DNA from: Malania oleifera | Lineage: Eukaryota > Streptophyta > Magnoliopsida > Santalales > Ximeniaceae | Direction of reading: 5' to 3' | Assembly: GCF_029873635.1 (NCBI RefSeq) | Contig: NC_080422.1 | Span: forward strand, 5,684,001-5,748,000 | DNA: 64,000 nucleotides | Shown here: in pieces, positions 12,942 to 24,678 of the stretch | How positions within the stretch are numbered: the first letter of the stretch is position 1 | How the letters are laid out: each line of letters opens with the position of its first letter | Notes under the pieces: generated by a model | Seen by the model: only the letters and a program-made list of their open reading frames with translations | The model's database searches: none | Told to the model about the DNA's origin: nothing | Made by a program: the position numbers and the translations under genes

Positions 12942-15094
12942 TGTAGGAACCCGAACCCGGAAAATAAGAGAAAATAAATCAGGAAGAGAGAAATAAAGGA
13001 AAAGAAAGGTAAAAGAAGAGAATTGGTTTGGCAAGGCCCAAACCGTCAACGGTTTCACCGAGCTGGGAAAAAACCATCGACAGTTTCAGTCAACTGAGGA
13101 GGTTAGCTACCAAATCGCCGACTTTTTTATTAAGGCAAGGAAAACCATCGACAGTTTTCCTGTAGGTAAGTTTACTTAAGTAGTAAGCAAGGTATTTTTA
13201 AAACATAACAAAGATCTCTTTCTCTCTCTCTCTCTTTAAAATTAGGTTTTGGACTCTCTCTCTACTCTCAGTCTCTCGTGGATCTCTCTCTCCCTTAGGC
13301 TTACCCGGATCCTGTGATCACTCTCTGATCACTTTCCTCTCCTTTCTCGGCTTGCCAGTTTGTTTTCAGCGGCGGGATTGAAAAGCTAGGGTTTTCCGTT
13401 TTTTGAACGAAATCGGTTTCTTTTTCAAGAACAGGTAAGGGGATTAAGTTAAGTCAGCTTTTTATTAAGTTTGAACCGATTAAAATGTGTTATATGTATG
13501 TATATACTTGATTTCAATGGTTATTTCGAAAATCGACCGTTCAAAATGGACTTTACAAACATAGGATATATTATACGGTATTTAGATAAAATGAACAGTG
13601 AAAGACTTGGTTTTACTTTACAAACTAGTATACTACGAGGTACTCCTCAATTGTTTATTGGATTATATTCAAATACTGAAATCGTGTGGCAGGTGAATAA
13701 TCTATATGGTTTATTGTATAACCGAATTTGAGTATGGTTGTGAAAATATATCCTAGAATGGGGATTTACACTAGTTGTGAAAATATTGATTGGTTTGTGA
13801 AAATACTGGAACTGCCTTTGCAAAATAATGGGTTTTATTTAACGGCTGCAAGCATGTTTTATTTGACGGCCGGGGGCTGGGTTTTATTAAATGGCAGGTT
13901 TTATATGAAATGAGTTTATATTACAGTTTTTATTACTTGCATAATATGGTTTAAGAACCCTAAGGACCAGTTGTATTGTGAGCACGGTTCCATTGCTAGA
14001 GAATTGCTATTTGGCCATGTGCGCTCACACTATAGTGAGAGGTGTAGAGTGGTCTCAGCCGATTGGCCTGCGTAATGATGAAGTACCTTCCCTGGGGTCC
14101 AAACCAGGAAGTGGTAAGGAAATCAAACCTGCAACTGGGTTGTGGATGCCTGCAGACGCACTTGTAGATGGTTACTTTGACTGTGTCTAGGTTAATTCCC
14201 TAGGGCATAAGTCCAGCCTTTGGGCCGCACAACTTGTACAATGGGGGAAGTAAATGGTGTGTTAGTCTCAGAGAGTATCTTTTACGCATATATGTTGATT
14301 TATGTAAATGGTGTTATTATTTATTGAACTGGTTTATATTGAGGAAGCAAATGCATATTTTCCAACTGTAAAGGTGTGAGTACATATATGTGAATTAAAA
14401 TGCACAAATGTTTATGGTGAAGTAAAACTCTCCATCCGAGGGCTTAGTAAGTAAGGTGAGTTGCCTGATAAGTATTGGTTGTAGCCTCACCCAATTAAAA
14501 AAGGCAAGGTTACAAATAATATCAGAGCAAAGGGACGTTACATGTTTAGGCGTGTAATCTCCCCTATCCTCGAAAACTCTCGCTTATAAATGTTTATGTG
14601 TGTGTAAATATATATTCTGCACGTGTTTTCTCAGTTGATGTTGATTTACAAATAGCTATATTTTGTTTATGTTAAAACTCATGTTGGCCACACATTAATA
14701 TTAACTTATTCTGCCTTACTGAGAAGTGTCTCACCCCAATACAAATAATCATTTTAGGACCATATCGAGATCGAGCTTAGCAAACTCTAGGGCAAGGTGA
14801 TAGCTAGTTCCTGTGTGTGAGTGTCTGTAAGAACTCTAATGTATTAAGTTATGTTTAAAGTCCTTGGATATGTAATATGGTCGTATGGAATGAGTTAGTT
14901 TTCTTTCTTTTGGTTGGGATGTAATATGGATATTGGGAGACTTCTATGTATGTTAGTAGTTTAGAACTCTGGTAATGTATTTGAAGGATGTATCATTTAT
15001 TTTCGCTGCATTTATATAATAAATATGATATCAAGGAACACATATGTCACTAAAGTAGCACCCCAGACCCCACGTGATGGGTCGGGGCATTACA
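12942..15094 (+). mobile_element. 5' LTR of a truncated Ty3/gypsy-like element
   Basis: It begins TGTAGGAACC and ends GGGGCATTACA, with the same landmarks as the solo LTRs at 1,341 and 4,455: a CT-rich leader near 13,215-13,300, a 'gggccgcacaactt' block at 14,220, and 'cttactgagaagtgtctcacccc' at 14,715. Directly after it stands GTTGTATCAAAGCC, a decayed tRNA-Met primer-binding site, followed by a leader and the start of a gag frame. This is therefore the 5' LTR of an element whose remainder is lost, not a solo LTR. Confidence 0.7.
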
Positions 15095-15860
15095 AGTTGT
15101 ATCAAAGCCTAGGTTTGTTAGGTTCTGCAGACTTTGATAGTGGATGATTACCAGAGTATAGGTTGAAATAAGATAAGGAGATGAGTGGAAAGATTAGACG
15201 AGTCTTGGTCTGGAAGCTTAGAGACGATGATCTTTTGACCGTCTTCTGTGTTTTTCCTAGAATGACAATTTTGGGAAAACCACAGTAAATCCATCGATGG
15301 TTTCGCTTCTGGGTTGAGAGACTAGAACTTGGAAACTTAAGTAGGAATGTTAGGTCGGGTAAGTATGTGTTAGTCTCGGTGTTGTGATTAAAGACCAATA
15401 CTTAAATATGACTAAGTGTATGCAAGCAACGGAGGGTATTATGGTTTGTAGGATGCAAACTGTCAATGATTTCTTGGGAGGAATATAAAATCGTTGACGG
15501 TTTTCTTCAAAAGAGGCCTCTATAATTCATGTTTTTCGTCGACGGTTTTGGGGACCCTCTGTAAAACTGTCGACGGTTTTGTGTCAGGGTTGCGTGAATG
15601 ATTCTTTTGAACTAAGAATTCATATGTTACATTAATTTCTTCATTCCATACTTGCATCAACCATGATAAATGTGAAATTTCTAAGTCGGATTCTATCCTA
15701 TCTTCAGGATGGATTCTAGGGGAAAGGACATCGTAGCTGGAGGGGATAATCACGTGGATACTTCCAGTGAGGATGATATAAATGTCTCGACATTATTGTG
15801 AGTTATCACATGGATACTTCCAGTGAGGATGATATGGATGTCTCGACAGTGCTGTGAGGT
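15095..15860 (+). pseudogene. retroelement leader and gag start, truncated
   Basis: This follows the decayed primer-binding site at about 15,097-15,110. A reading frame starts at 15,711 (MDSRGKDIVAGG..) after a long leader and soon reaches a stop near 15,800. A 29-base phrase, 'cacgtggatacttccagtgaggatgatat', occurs twice in near-identical form (15,752 and 15,808), a small tandem duplication. The element is then cut by an antisense LTR fragment. Assigning it to gypsy gag rests on position rather than on a recognised domain. Confidence 0.45.
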
Positions 15861-16651
15861 ATAGCGCAACTTGTTAGGATCGAGAACTGGAAGGACTCTA
15901 GAGAGCAATATCAGCCACCGGTTCCATTCTGTCCGAGGTTCAGTTTGCTGACCAAAAGCGATTTCCATTTTTTCCGAGGTTCGGTCGTCTGAACCATAGT
16001 TCAACTTACCAAACTACCAAGTTCGGTCGCCCGAGGGTAAAATGAACTGTAAGTTTGAGCACTCGAGGACAATGGAAAAGTACAAGGTACAAGTTCCGTC
16101 GACCATGGACGGTGAAGTCCTTTTGGGTTCGGTCGCCCGAAGTCAGGTCAATTCACTGACTGATTAAAGGTTCGGTCGCCCGAGGTGTTTTGAACACCAT
16201 AATTTGGTCGCTCGAAGCCTCACTATTTTAGCCTTTTAAGCCCTGAGTTAATTCAATTAATTCCCCTGATAATATATGTGATATTGGGGACTATCTTATA
16301 TGTATGTGCAAGGACCTAGGGTATTTTCTAAGGTCGTTTTGAGTTAGTCCCAAAAATTTGGCGTCGGTCGACCGAAGGGTGATCCCTAAGGTCCGTCTAT
16401 GGTCTTGAGCTTATAGGTTCCTACATGCATGATGCACATCAATTATTACAGACCATTCCTACTTTACTATTATAGACCCAAATCAAACATAATATAAATT
16501 ACAATAAATGAATCTTATGGGTCTTTATTCTTCAAATCTTCAAATGCCATCAAAAGATTTTGCTAATATGAACCTGCACATAAACTTGACAAACATTAAA
16601 TACCAGAGTATTTGTCATAATCAAAATCAGGTATGACCTATAAGGTCAACA
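15861..16651 (-). mobile_element. antisense LTR fragment, CGACCGAAC family
   Basis: On the minus strand it starts at 16,651 with TGTTGACCTTATAGGTCA, closely matching the start of the solo LTR at 55,328 (TGTTGACATGATAGGTCA). It runs through repeated 'ttcggtcgcccga' motifs. The far end is missing, so the left border is approximate. It abuts a copia gag remnant at 16,652. Confidence 0.6.
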
Positions 16652-16945
16652 GTTACATTGAGACATGTTTGGTTTGTAAGACTTCTTTGAGAAGTCACCT
16701 CCAAACGAAGGTTTCCCTTTATTTGTGTAGTTCGTCATCATTACCATCTGCTGAGTAGCCGCCTCCAGATGCCGGAGATAGGATTCATGACCTACCAAGA
16801 GGCCGTGTAGCTCTTCAAACACCAATGACTTCTCCCGTGCTCGGATCGGTGCAGCTATCTCACGAAAATCGGGCCTTAACCCATTCAAGACATAGAGGGT
16901 TAAATCGTTATCGGAAATTGGATAATCGATGATGGCAATTTCATC
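16652..16945 (-). pseudogene. Ty1/copia gag, C-terminal part
   Basis: The minus-strand frame contains VDEIAIIDYPISDNDLTLYV, then LNGLRPDF and SLVFEELHGLLVGHESYL. This is the typical conserved middle of plant copia gag (UBN2/retrotran_gag type), which packages the RNA in the virus-like particle. There is no zinc knuckle; the frame ends near the abutting LTR at 16,651. It is joined head-to-head with the N-terminal half of a copia gag on the other strand (16,946-17,410), so the original gene was split by an inversion. Confidence 0.75.
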
Positions 16946-17410
16946 TACAGAGCAAACGATCCCAACTATGTCATCTTCCTTAGCTCACCTCCCACTAAAC
17001 ACCCATCTCCTTTCCGGCACTAATAAACAATTTATCGCCCTCAATATCACTACCCAAATCAATGAAAAGTTAACACCCTCCACTTTCCCTCAATGGCATG
17101 CTCAATTTGAAGCCCTCCTTATTGGCTATGATTTGTTTGGCTACGTCAATGGCATATCTTCCTGCCTTTCTCCCGTTGGCACTTCAACTACCGAACTCCA
17201 TCAAACTCATTGGGTTCGACAGGACAAACTTATCCTCAGTGCCATCCTAGCCTCTACATCACCCACAATTACACCGCTCATAGCCACAGGAAAAACATCA
17301 CACAAGGCTTGGAATAAACGCAAAACGTTATATGCTAGCCGTTTAAGAACATGGGCTATGCAACTCTAGGAGGAACTCACCTTGATTCAGCGTGGAAATC
17401 GATCAATCTC
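16946..17410 (+). pseudogene. Ty1/copia gag, N-terminal part, inverted
   Basis: The plus-strand frame reads SSSLAHLPLNTHLLSG, FPQWHAQFEALLIGYDLFGY and, after one stop near 17,367, EELTLIQRGNRSIS. This is the N-terminal half of a copia gag, ending just where the minus-strand piece at 16,652-16,945 would take over. Immediately after it lie an antisense primer-binding site and an antisense LTR. The segment is therefore inverted relative to its own LTR and to the rest of gag. The ATG at 16,929 lies in the neighbouring antisense piece and is probably not the original start. Confidence 0.75.
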
Positions 17411-17418
17411 TGATACCA
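17407..17418 (-). other. antisense primer-binding site (tRNA-Met)
   Basis: On the minus strand it reads TGGTATCAGAGA, 11 of 12 bases of the initiator-Met site. It sits between the inverted gag segment and the antisense LTR. Confidence 0.65.
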
Positions 17419-17780
17419 TATAGAAGAAATAATACTGCTATTCTTCAATGAATATTTTTCCACACTTTATTGATGCAATAAGAGCTTACTTATATACACA
17501 GCTGGGAAAAACCATTTACGACAATGTACATCAATTTTGCTAAAATTATGCAGCAGTTACAACTTTGTCTAAGTTAATGCTGCAGTTACAAAAATATATA
17601 AAATTGATTTTGAATGATCTTGCTTGATTGTAGGGTAGATGTGCTCTGTTCAATCTTGGCCTTGATTCGTGCAATCTGTCTTTATAAAGGGGTCCTGTCC
17701 TGCGTTCAATCTTTGTTTGTCCATTAGCATGAGATGCATGACGGATTATCTTCTATTATATAGCCATGGCCTACTAGCTA
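17419..17780 (-). mobile_element. antisense LTR of the copia remnant
   Basis: On the minus strand this is R/U5-type sequence containing AATAAAG, ending CTTCTATA directly before the primer-binding site. The upstream limit is not defined. It shows that the copia remnant was originally in minus orientation. Confidence 0.55.
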
Positions 17781-18114
17781 GTCCTATGATAGAATTTAAA
17801 AATTGCAAATATCCCCTTAAATATATGTTTGATTTCACCAAAAAAAAGAAAAAAGACAACGCCTAAATGCAAGTTTATAGCATGAAAAATTACTTACTTG
17901 TATTTAGGGGACTTGAAGTTTAGACATTAATTTTAGACTTATGCACATATGAAAAACGCATAATATAAACTTATATGAAAATTTAACTAAACTCACAAAC
18001 TCGAAACTCATTCTCCCGCACAAAATCTTATTATTTATTTGTTGTAACATGATGGGTATGCCCCACCATGAGGATCCTCCATTAAAGCCATGACCTCAGT
18101 CATGAACAAAAACA
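17781..18114. other. spacer
   Basis: No gene or recognisable element in this AT-rich stretch. Confidence 0.4.
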
Positions 18115-18340
18115 AACAGTCACTCTCCACATCGCATGCAGTGAAGTTTCCACTCTCTGTTTTATTGCGAAGGAAAAGAGAAGCATGGAATGAATGCATG
18201 AACAAAAGCAAACAGTCATTCTCCACAGCGCGAGAAGCATGGAATGAATGCATGAACAAAAGCAAACAGTCACTCTCCACAGCGCATGCAGTGAAGTTTC
18301 CACTCTGTGTTTTATTACAAAGGAAAAGAGAAAAGGGTAT
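18115..18340. repeat. tandem repeat, units of about 95 and 54 bp
   Basis: Three units start AAACAGTCAYTCTCCACA (18,115; 18,210; 18,264). The first is about 95 bp, the second about 54 bp with an internal deletion of the 'tgcagtgaagtttccactc' block, and the third is full-type. Both strands are open across the array only because of the repeat. Confidence 0.8.
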
Positions 18341-18727
18341 GCATCAGCGAGGATGATGCAGGGGAGACATACCCATGTTTTCATAAAGAGATGGAGACAA
18401 AAGGAGACGAGCTGCTTTGGAGTGGTCCTTCAATCTTTCCTTCTAAGTCACCAACAAGCCGTTCTCCATTTCGTGCAGAGTCTTGTTTGGGTGGAAAAAA
18501 ATGATGAATCTAATTTTGATACATTAATGAAATTTTCCATGAGCGATGAGCATATTAATTGCACTTTGGATTGGACATATAGGTCATTTGCAAGGTGGGA
18601 AAATTAATTAAAGTACTATTCTTTTATTTAAAGATGATGATTAATTATATGATTTTTTTAAATCATTTATAAGTATAATTTAAGCATGCATGGTTAAGAA
18701 AAGTGGTTTTTAAATATTTAATTTTTA
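18341..18727. other. unclassified sequence
   Basis: Open reading frames here are short and lack recognisable domains. No element borders seen. Confidence 0.35.
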
Positions 18728-19244
18728 GGGCAAAAGACACTGACCTCCCCCGAGTTTTGGTAAAAAGATAATGAGCTTCCCCGAAGTTTCAAAATTATCA
18801 TAGATCTTTCCTTAAATTTTAAGAATTTCAAGCACCTCCCTTGAGAATTGACAAAAGATACAAAACTCCTCTTACATTTTGCAAATAGACAACTTTTTTT
18901 AGAAAAAATTTGGGTCTTTTTGGCAAATTTTAGGAGAGGTTCGTGATATTTTTTAAACTTAAGGGGAAATTTGTGATATTTTTGAAACCTCGAAAGAAGT
19001 CTTTGTCCTTTTTGTTTTGGTAAAAAAAGACAATAACCTCTCTCGATGTTTCAATAATTCGAGGGATCTCTCACCTTAGGTTTCAAAAATTCCAAAAACC
19101 TCCCAAAAAGATATAAACCTCCTCTTATATTTTGCAAAAGATACATCTTTTGATGTAAGGTTTGTTCAATGAAATATTTGAAACTTGAGGGGAGATCCTT
19201 GTCTTTCTGTATTAAACCTCAGGTGAGGTGAGTGTCTTTTACCC
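18728..19244. mobile_element. fold-back element, copy 2
   Basis: It starts GGGCAAAAGACACTGACCTCC and ends GGTGAGGTGAGTGTCTTTTACCC, a good terminal inverted repeat. The inside is built of alternating 'ctttgtcctttttgttttgg' and complementary blocks, suggesting two abutting units. Same family as 497-798 and 22,276-22,612. No coding capacity. Confidence 0.6.
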
Positions 19245-20320
19245 AAACAATAATAAAATATCATGCTATTTTTTAGTTTTTTAAAATTTTGTACAAAAAT
19301 TGGGAATTAATTTTTAGGATTAATCTTTAATCTTTTTTATTAATATTTAAAAAGCTAAAAAGAATATAATATTTTTGTAATTATTTAAAAATAAATATAT
19401 TTTCTGCCTAAACTCACATGAATCTCCCTTTATCTATTTATTTTGAAATAAAATGAACATTTATTTATCACCCACAAGCTTAAAATGTATATAAAAGATA
19501 TGAATGGAAGAAAAAAGGGTTGCACAATTCACATGAATCATGATGGACTCTCACTCAAGATAAAGAACTGTGAACAGCTTTTGGAAGCTTAGAGAACCCC
19601 ACAAGAAGCACACTGTCCCAAATCCCTTTGGGTCACTCTAATTTGTACCCTCTTCTGCAAGTATGCAAATTTTGAGAAAATGTAAAAAATAAAAATAAAA
19701 ATAAAAATAAAAAAATGATCTCATGGGTTGAACTTTGACTTATGCTAAACCGATATGTCAGAAGATAGAGCACGATACAAGTGGAGCCCATACTCGCAAC
19801 GTCAATTTGCGAGGTCACGTCGCAATGTTTATGATGAATATCATTTTTCTTAAATATTATTAGATCAAAAATTTTAATTTACTTGAAATTTGATAACAAA
19901 ATGTGGATCTTTCTTGAAGAAATTTCTATAAATCTTTTTTGATATTTGATTTTCGAGACGCTTATACATCTCTGTTAGTTTATGGTCAACTAACCAAGTA
20001 AAATTATGATAAATTGACTATTTTATCCTCTGTTTTTTTCTCTTTACTACACATGAAATAATATAAATAGTATTCAAATACACTTATCCTTTTTTCTCAT
20101 TAATATTTAATTTTTCTTAATTTTGAATCGTATAAAAATAAACTTTCATTTTTAATAGAATCTAATGCAGTAGAAAAATATAATGGAAAATGAGTTTTCT
20201 CCTTATTTTCCTTTCCTTTCATTTGTACAAGTAAAGCCCTTTCTCCAAACACACTCTAAATCTTAAAGAAATCAACGCCTTAAACTATTCACACACATAT
20301 ACATACATACATATATTAAT
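19245..20320. other. AT-rich intergenic sequence
   Basis: No gene found; an (AAAAAT)n-like run lies near 19,687-19,713. Confidence 0.4.
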
Positions 20321-20788
20321 AGGGGTGAGCATTCGGTCTATTCAGTGAATTCAGTTAATTAATTGAATTAATCAAAAATTTTCAGTTAAAAAATCTCATC
20401 AGCAGAACGGACTGAAATTTCATATTTAACCAAACTTAAAACCAATCGAAGCGAATTTCGATTATATCGTTTAACCAATTTTAATTGATTTAATATTTTA
20501 ATATAAATATATATATATAATATAAATTTTTAATATATATAAAATATAAATAATATATGTAATATCTAAAAAATAAATAAAATTTTAGTATATATATAAT
20601 ATATAAAATATTTTATTATAATATATACATAATTATTTTATATTATTTGGTTAATACGGTTAACCGAGTTAAACGAATCCAAAAATCAAACCAAAATTGA
20701 AAACAAAAATTCAACGAAAATAAAAACCAAACTGAACCAATTGAATTTACTCGATTAATTTAATTTTAATCGAATTATGCTCACCCTT
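20321..20788. mobile_element. MITE-like element with GGGTGAGCA termini
   Basis: It starts AGGGGTGAGCATTCGGT and ends CGAATTATGCTCACCCTT, an imperfect terminal inverted repeat. The arms contain 'ggttaaccg'-type and 'aaccaaactgaaccaatt'-type sequence around an AT-rich centre. Elements with this terminus are common in plant genomes (from memory). No target duplication is visible and no protein is encoded. Confidence 0.5.
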
Positions 20789-20799
20789 ACACACGCGCG

Positions 20800-20810
<11 letters not shown>

Positions 20811-20846
<36 letters not shown>
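20811..20846. repeat. (AT)n microsatellite
   Basis: An uninterrupted AT run immediately after an (AC)n-like stretch. Confidence 0.9.
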
Positions 20847-20851
<5 letters not shown>

Positions 20852-22275
20852 GTATAAAAATATAAAATATAAAAACAAAAAGTAGAGTGGCGATATCAAG
20901 GTGATAAGGAGATTTGAAATAGGGAGGAGGGAATGCATGCAGGATGTGGGTGGCCTTAGGTGCCCAGTATCTGCACTGGATTTGTGGGCCCAATCTTTTT
21001 GTGAATGTATGCCCATTTTGATTCTCTTCTTATTTCTTTTTCAGCTTTTATGCCAACACATGAAATTGAAATAAATAAATAAATAAAAAGAGAATTTTAA
21101 AAATAGGAAAAAGTAATAATGACATTAAAGACTAATATAATTTTTTTACTTTTAGATAGACGTTATTAGATACGAGTTATGTTCAACACCAGTCTCTGGC
21201 CATCGTGAATTTTAATAACAAAAGATGACTAATAAGTGGGGTTAGCATACTCCAATACTTTCTCAGGTTTTATTTGGAACTCAAAAAATATAAAGGAAAA
21301 CAAAGGAAAGGGAAACTTAAAAGAATCTAATTTTTCATGTTTGGTCATTAAGAAAAAAAATTTTAAAAATAAAAATACATTAAGTCAATGAACAAAATTT
21401 GGGTTTTATACATTAACATTTAATTTTTCTCAATTTTTCATATTAAAAACAAATTTTTTATTATTAGTAGTATTTGATATAAAGAGAAAAATATAATGAA
21501 AAATGAATTTTCTTCTCTTTTTTCCTTTCTTTTCTTGGCCATCAAAATTCTTGATTCAAATATAACCCTAACAAGGAGAGGGGAAAAAAACTTAAAGAAA
21601 AACCCATTCATAAGGGTGAGATTCTAAATACAATACACTTTGTTTAGATGCATGAATTTCATACCTATGGATTTAGATTTAACTGAATTTGGACAAATTT
21701 TAATACAATTTTATAATACATTTTATACAAATTTTAATATAACGTCAACTTAAAGACATATCCAAACACAGTACAAGTCTTGGTTTAAGAAAAATTCATC
21801 CATTTGACATTTAAGTTAGAAAAAAAAAATAGTTAAGAGTTGAAATTGTTTGTCCATTCTCATTGTATAGTGCATAATATTTTTTTCAATTATTTTTATA
21901 ATTTCACGTACATGCAAATGATTAACAGAAAATCGTGTGACAATTAAAAAAGCTTTAAATTACAGATTAAATTATATAAAACATTTTTTAGCTTGTTAAG
22001 AATTGACTAGTTCAAAAATGAACCTACTTGTACTCTTGAACAAATACTATAATAAAAATGTCATGTACACAAAATTATTCATTTTTTGACTTTAACTGTT
22101 ACCCTTGTTATTAATGCAAAAAGTTTGGTATTTTCACTATTCACAAATATATTGAATTGAAAATGTCAACTATAAAAATGTTTCTCACTTATATTTTTTT
22201 CCCTCTTTGTAAAAGAAGTGTAAAAGGCATCTTTTACTTTTTTTAAATAAATTATATTAATATTAAAAAATAAAA
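20847..22275. other. AT-rich intergenic sequence
   Basis: No gene or element with clear borders seen. Confidence 0.4.
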
Positions 22276-22612
22276 GGCAAAAGACACTCACCTCCTTAAA
22301 TGTTTAATAAAAAGATAGAGACTTTTCTTGAAATTTCAAAAATTTCCCTTAAAATTTATCAAAAATGATAAACATTTTACGAAGTTTCAAAAATATTACA
22401 GATCTCCCTTGAAATTTATTAAAGAGATGTAAATCTTTCTTTAAAAAAATTATTTTTTTATAAAATATAAAGAAAAGTGACAAACCTTAAGGAGAGTTCC
22501 TAAGTTCCTAAGATTTTTGAAATCTTAGAGGAGGCCTCTCAAATTTTTAAAATCTCAAGAGAAATCATTCTCTTTTTTATTAAAACCTAAGAGAGAGGTT
22601 AGTGTTTTTCCT
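22276..22612. mobile_element. fold-back element, copy 3
   Basis: It begins GGCAAAAGACACTCACCTCC and ends GAGAGAGGTTAGTGTTTTTCC. The termini are inverted and match copies 1 and 2, though the right arm is more decayed. Confidence 0.5.
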
Positions 22613-22739
22613 GAAAAATAAAATATATGTGGTAATTTTTATAATTTTTTAAAAATAAAAAAAAAAAACACAATTTAGGGTCAATTATGACAATTATATA
22701 ATATTTTTGTTTTTAAAATTTTTATGAGAGAGAGAGAGA

Positions 22740-23200
22740 GGGAGCGCGCGCGCAGCAGTCAAAAGTCAAATCTTTCCGTCGGCGGACGTGAAGCGCGAAG
22801 TTAAACAAATAAATAAAAGAACGAGGAGAATACGATCAGAATGTCACAACGGCATATCTGAGCCGTTAAAGCCTCCGTAACCCACGATGCGGTGGGCCCC
22901 AGAATCCGTCTCCAATCGCAATCAACGGCGATCTATGCCCGTAACTTCCGGAAACCGGTGCCACTTGTCGTCACGGCGGCTGCTAAAACCCCAACGGTCA
23001 TGTGAGTGCTCGTGCGTTCTGACATCCACGTGGGGACCACCACGTGATTCTTCCCTCAGTGGGCCCGGAACATCCCCACTCGCAAGAGCCACGCCGTTGC
23101 TCCATCGCACGTGCCCCGTCGGCTCTTCCAACTAATGAAAGCCACGTGTCGCCTTGCGATGCTGGACCTCACATGCTCCTAACGATCCATCCATTCGCTG
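22740..23200. promoter_or_regulatory. GC-rich promoter-like island with four G-boxes
   Basis: About 460 bases stand out from the AT-rich surroundings. CACGTG (G-box) occurs four times within 122 bases, at 23,027, 23,041, 23,108 and 23,143; the last is in the ABRE-like context CACGTGTC. GTGGGCCC, a TCP-type site, occurs at 22,892 and 23,059. A (GA)n tract and a GC dinucleotide run precede the island. No exon or conserved frame lies within 2 kb on either side, so the controlled gene, if any, is unknown. Short open frames on both strands reflect GC content. Confidence 0.45.
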
Positions 23201-24448
23201 CGTATGAACCTTAGTTTAATATTGTTTTAATTTTAAGACCGACCATGCATAATAATAAAAGTTGAAAAAATTTAAGAGATGCAATTAAGGGAGAGTCCTT
23301 TTTGTCCTACCCTATAAATTAATTAATTAATATGCAGAATAAAAAATGTGATTTATACTAACTCGGAATGATAAGCTAATATTATTTCTGAATTTTGCTT
23401 TCTTGTTTGACGTCAATGTGGTATATTTAAAATTATGGAAAAAAAATTATTAGTTTGAATTTTGAGAGAGAACTTTATCGAATAATTTACGACTGTCCAT
23501 CCGTTATTGTTTCAAATGAAGAGTATGAAATTTTTTTTTTAATTTACTTAACTCGGCCCATTGACATTTAATTTTTAAAATTAGATTTGACAGAGACTGA
23601 TTCAAATAAACTAAAACCCGGTAATAAAAAAATATGATTATTTTGACTATTTTATTTATATTTTTTGTTTAAAATAAAATTTATAATGACAATAAGTACA
23701 TTTTTATTCAAGTTATAAACCCTTAAAATTGGGCCAATAATGATTGATTCAGATAAATTAAAATTTGTTAATGGAAAGGAGGTCATTTTAACTGTTTTAT
23801 AAAACACTTGTTATGAGAATGAGTCATCAGCATGCACTATGGTGCATGACTTTCTATTTTAAATTTTTTTAAAAAAATTTATGAAAATAATAAATAATTA
23901 AATAGTGTAGGGTCATTTTGAGATAGTTGTAAATAATTATAGCCAGATTTTGAAATAATTATAAGCAATTATAGAAATAAATTTGACATAATTATAAGAG
24001 TATTTTGGAATAATTATAAATAGTTACAGGAATAATTTTTAATATAATTTATTATTAAATCTTATCCAAATTCAATACAAATTCAAATTCAAAACTTCTC
24101 TCAACATAAGGTAACGATAATTATAATTCTCGGTAAAATAAAATTTTGATATAGGTTAGCTATTTTGTTGTATCATATGTGTGCGCTTTTCAAATAAGTT
24201 GTTTGTATGGTTTTCAAAACACTAGTGTTGGACAGGTTGTTTGACCAATGAAATTGCTTGTGTTCTTGAGTGTGTGATTTGATTAGGTGTTCTTATAAAT
24301 TTGCTTATGTAAAATATCTTAGTTAATGCACTTGGAAAATAATTTTCTATGAAATTTTGATCCCATAATTCACTCTCTCTTGCGTTTCACTTAATCAGAC
24401 CAATTTAGCTGAATATATCTCAGTCGTTTAACCGCCGATGATGATCAT
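23201..24448. other. AT-rich intergenic sequence
   Basis: No gene or clear repeat seen. Confidence 0.4.
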
Positions 24449-24460
24449 AATAGTAGTAGT

Positions 24461-24666
24461 AATAGCCTCCTAAGAGTGCCTCAAGCGGTAAACTCGAGAC
24501 ATTTCTAGTTAAATGGATCAGAATTTGAGTCTTGAGGTTATAGTTTTTCCTTTGAGATAATGCATTGATATTTAAGTGAAAAAAAATAGGGACGGGTCTG
24601 TTATCTCAATAGATTAACCAAGTATCTAAAGGACATCAAACACCACTGTATCGAAAAATAAAAAAA
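24461..24666 (+). mobile_element. SINE-like element with 12-bp target duplication
   Basis: About 206 bp. The 5' part carries an A-box-like stretch (AGTGCCTCAAGCGGTAAA) and, about 45 bases on, a B-box-like stretch (AATTTGAGTCTTGAGG), as in tRNA-derived SINEs. The body includes 'tttgagataatgcattgatat' and 'taaaggacatcaaacacc', and the 3' end is A-rich. It is flanked by identical AATAGTAGTAGT at 24,449-24,460 and 24,667-24,678. The duplication is low-complexity, so its weight is moderate. No protein. Confidence 0.6.
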
Positions 24667-24678
24667 AATAGTAGTAGT

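Noticed and set aside
12741-12977. 78-codon frame before the LTR at 12,942
   Set aside because: It spans the TRIM remnant and unrelated sequence; no domain and no support for expression.
18090-18384. Overlapping open frames on both strands
   Set aside because: Artefact of the 95/54-bp tandem repeat.
22887-23135. Open frames on both strands in the GC island
   Set aside because: GC-rich sequence has few stops; no conserved domain or splice context.
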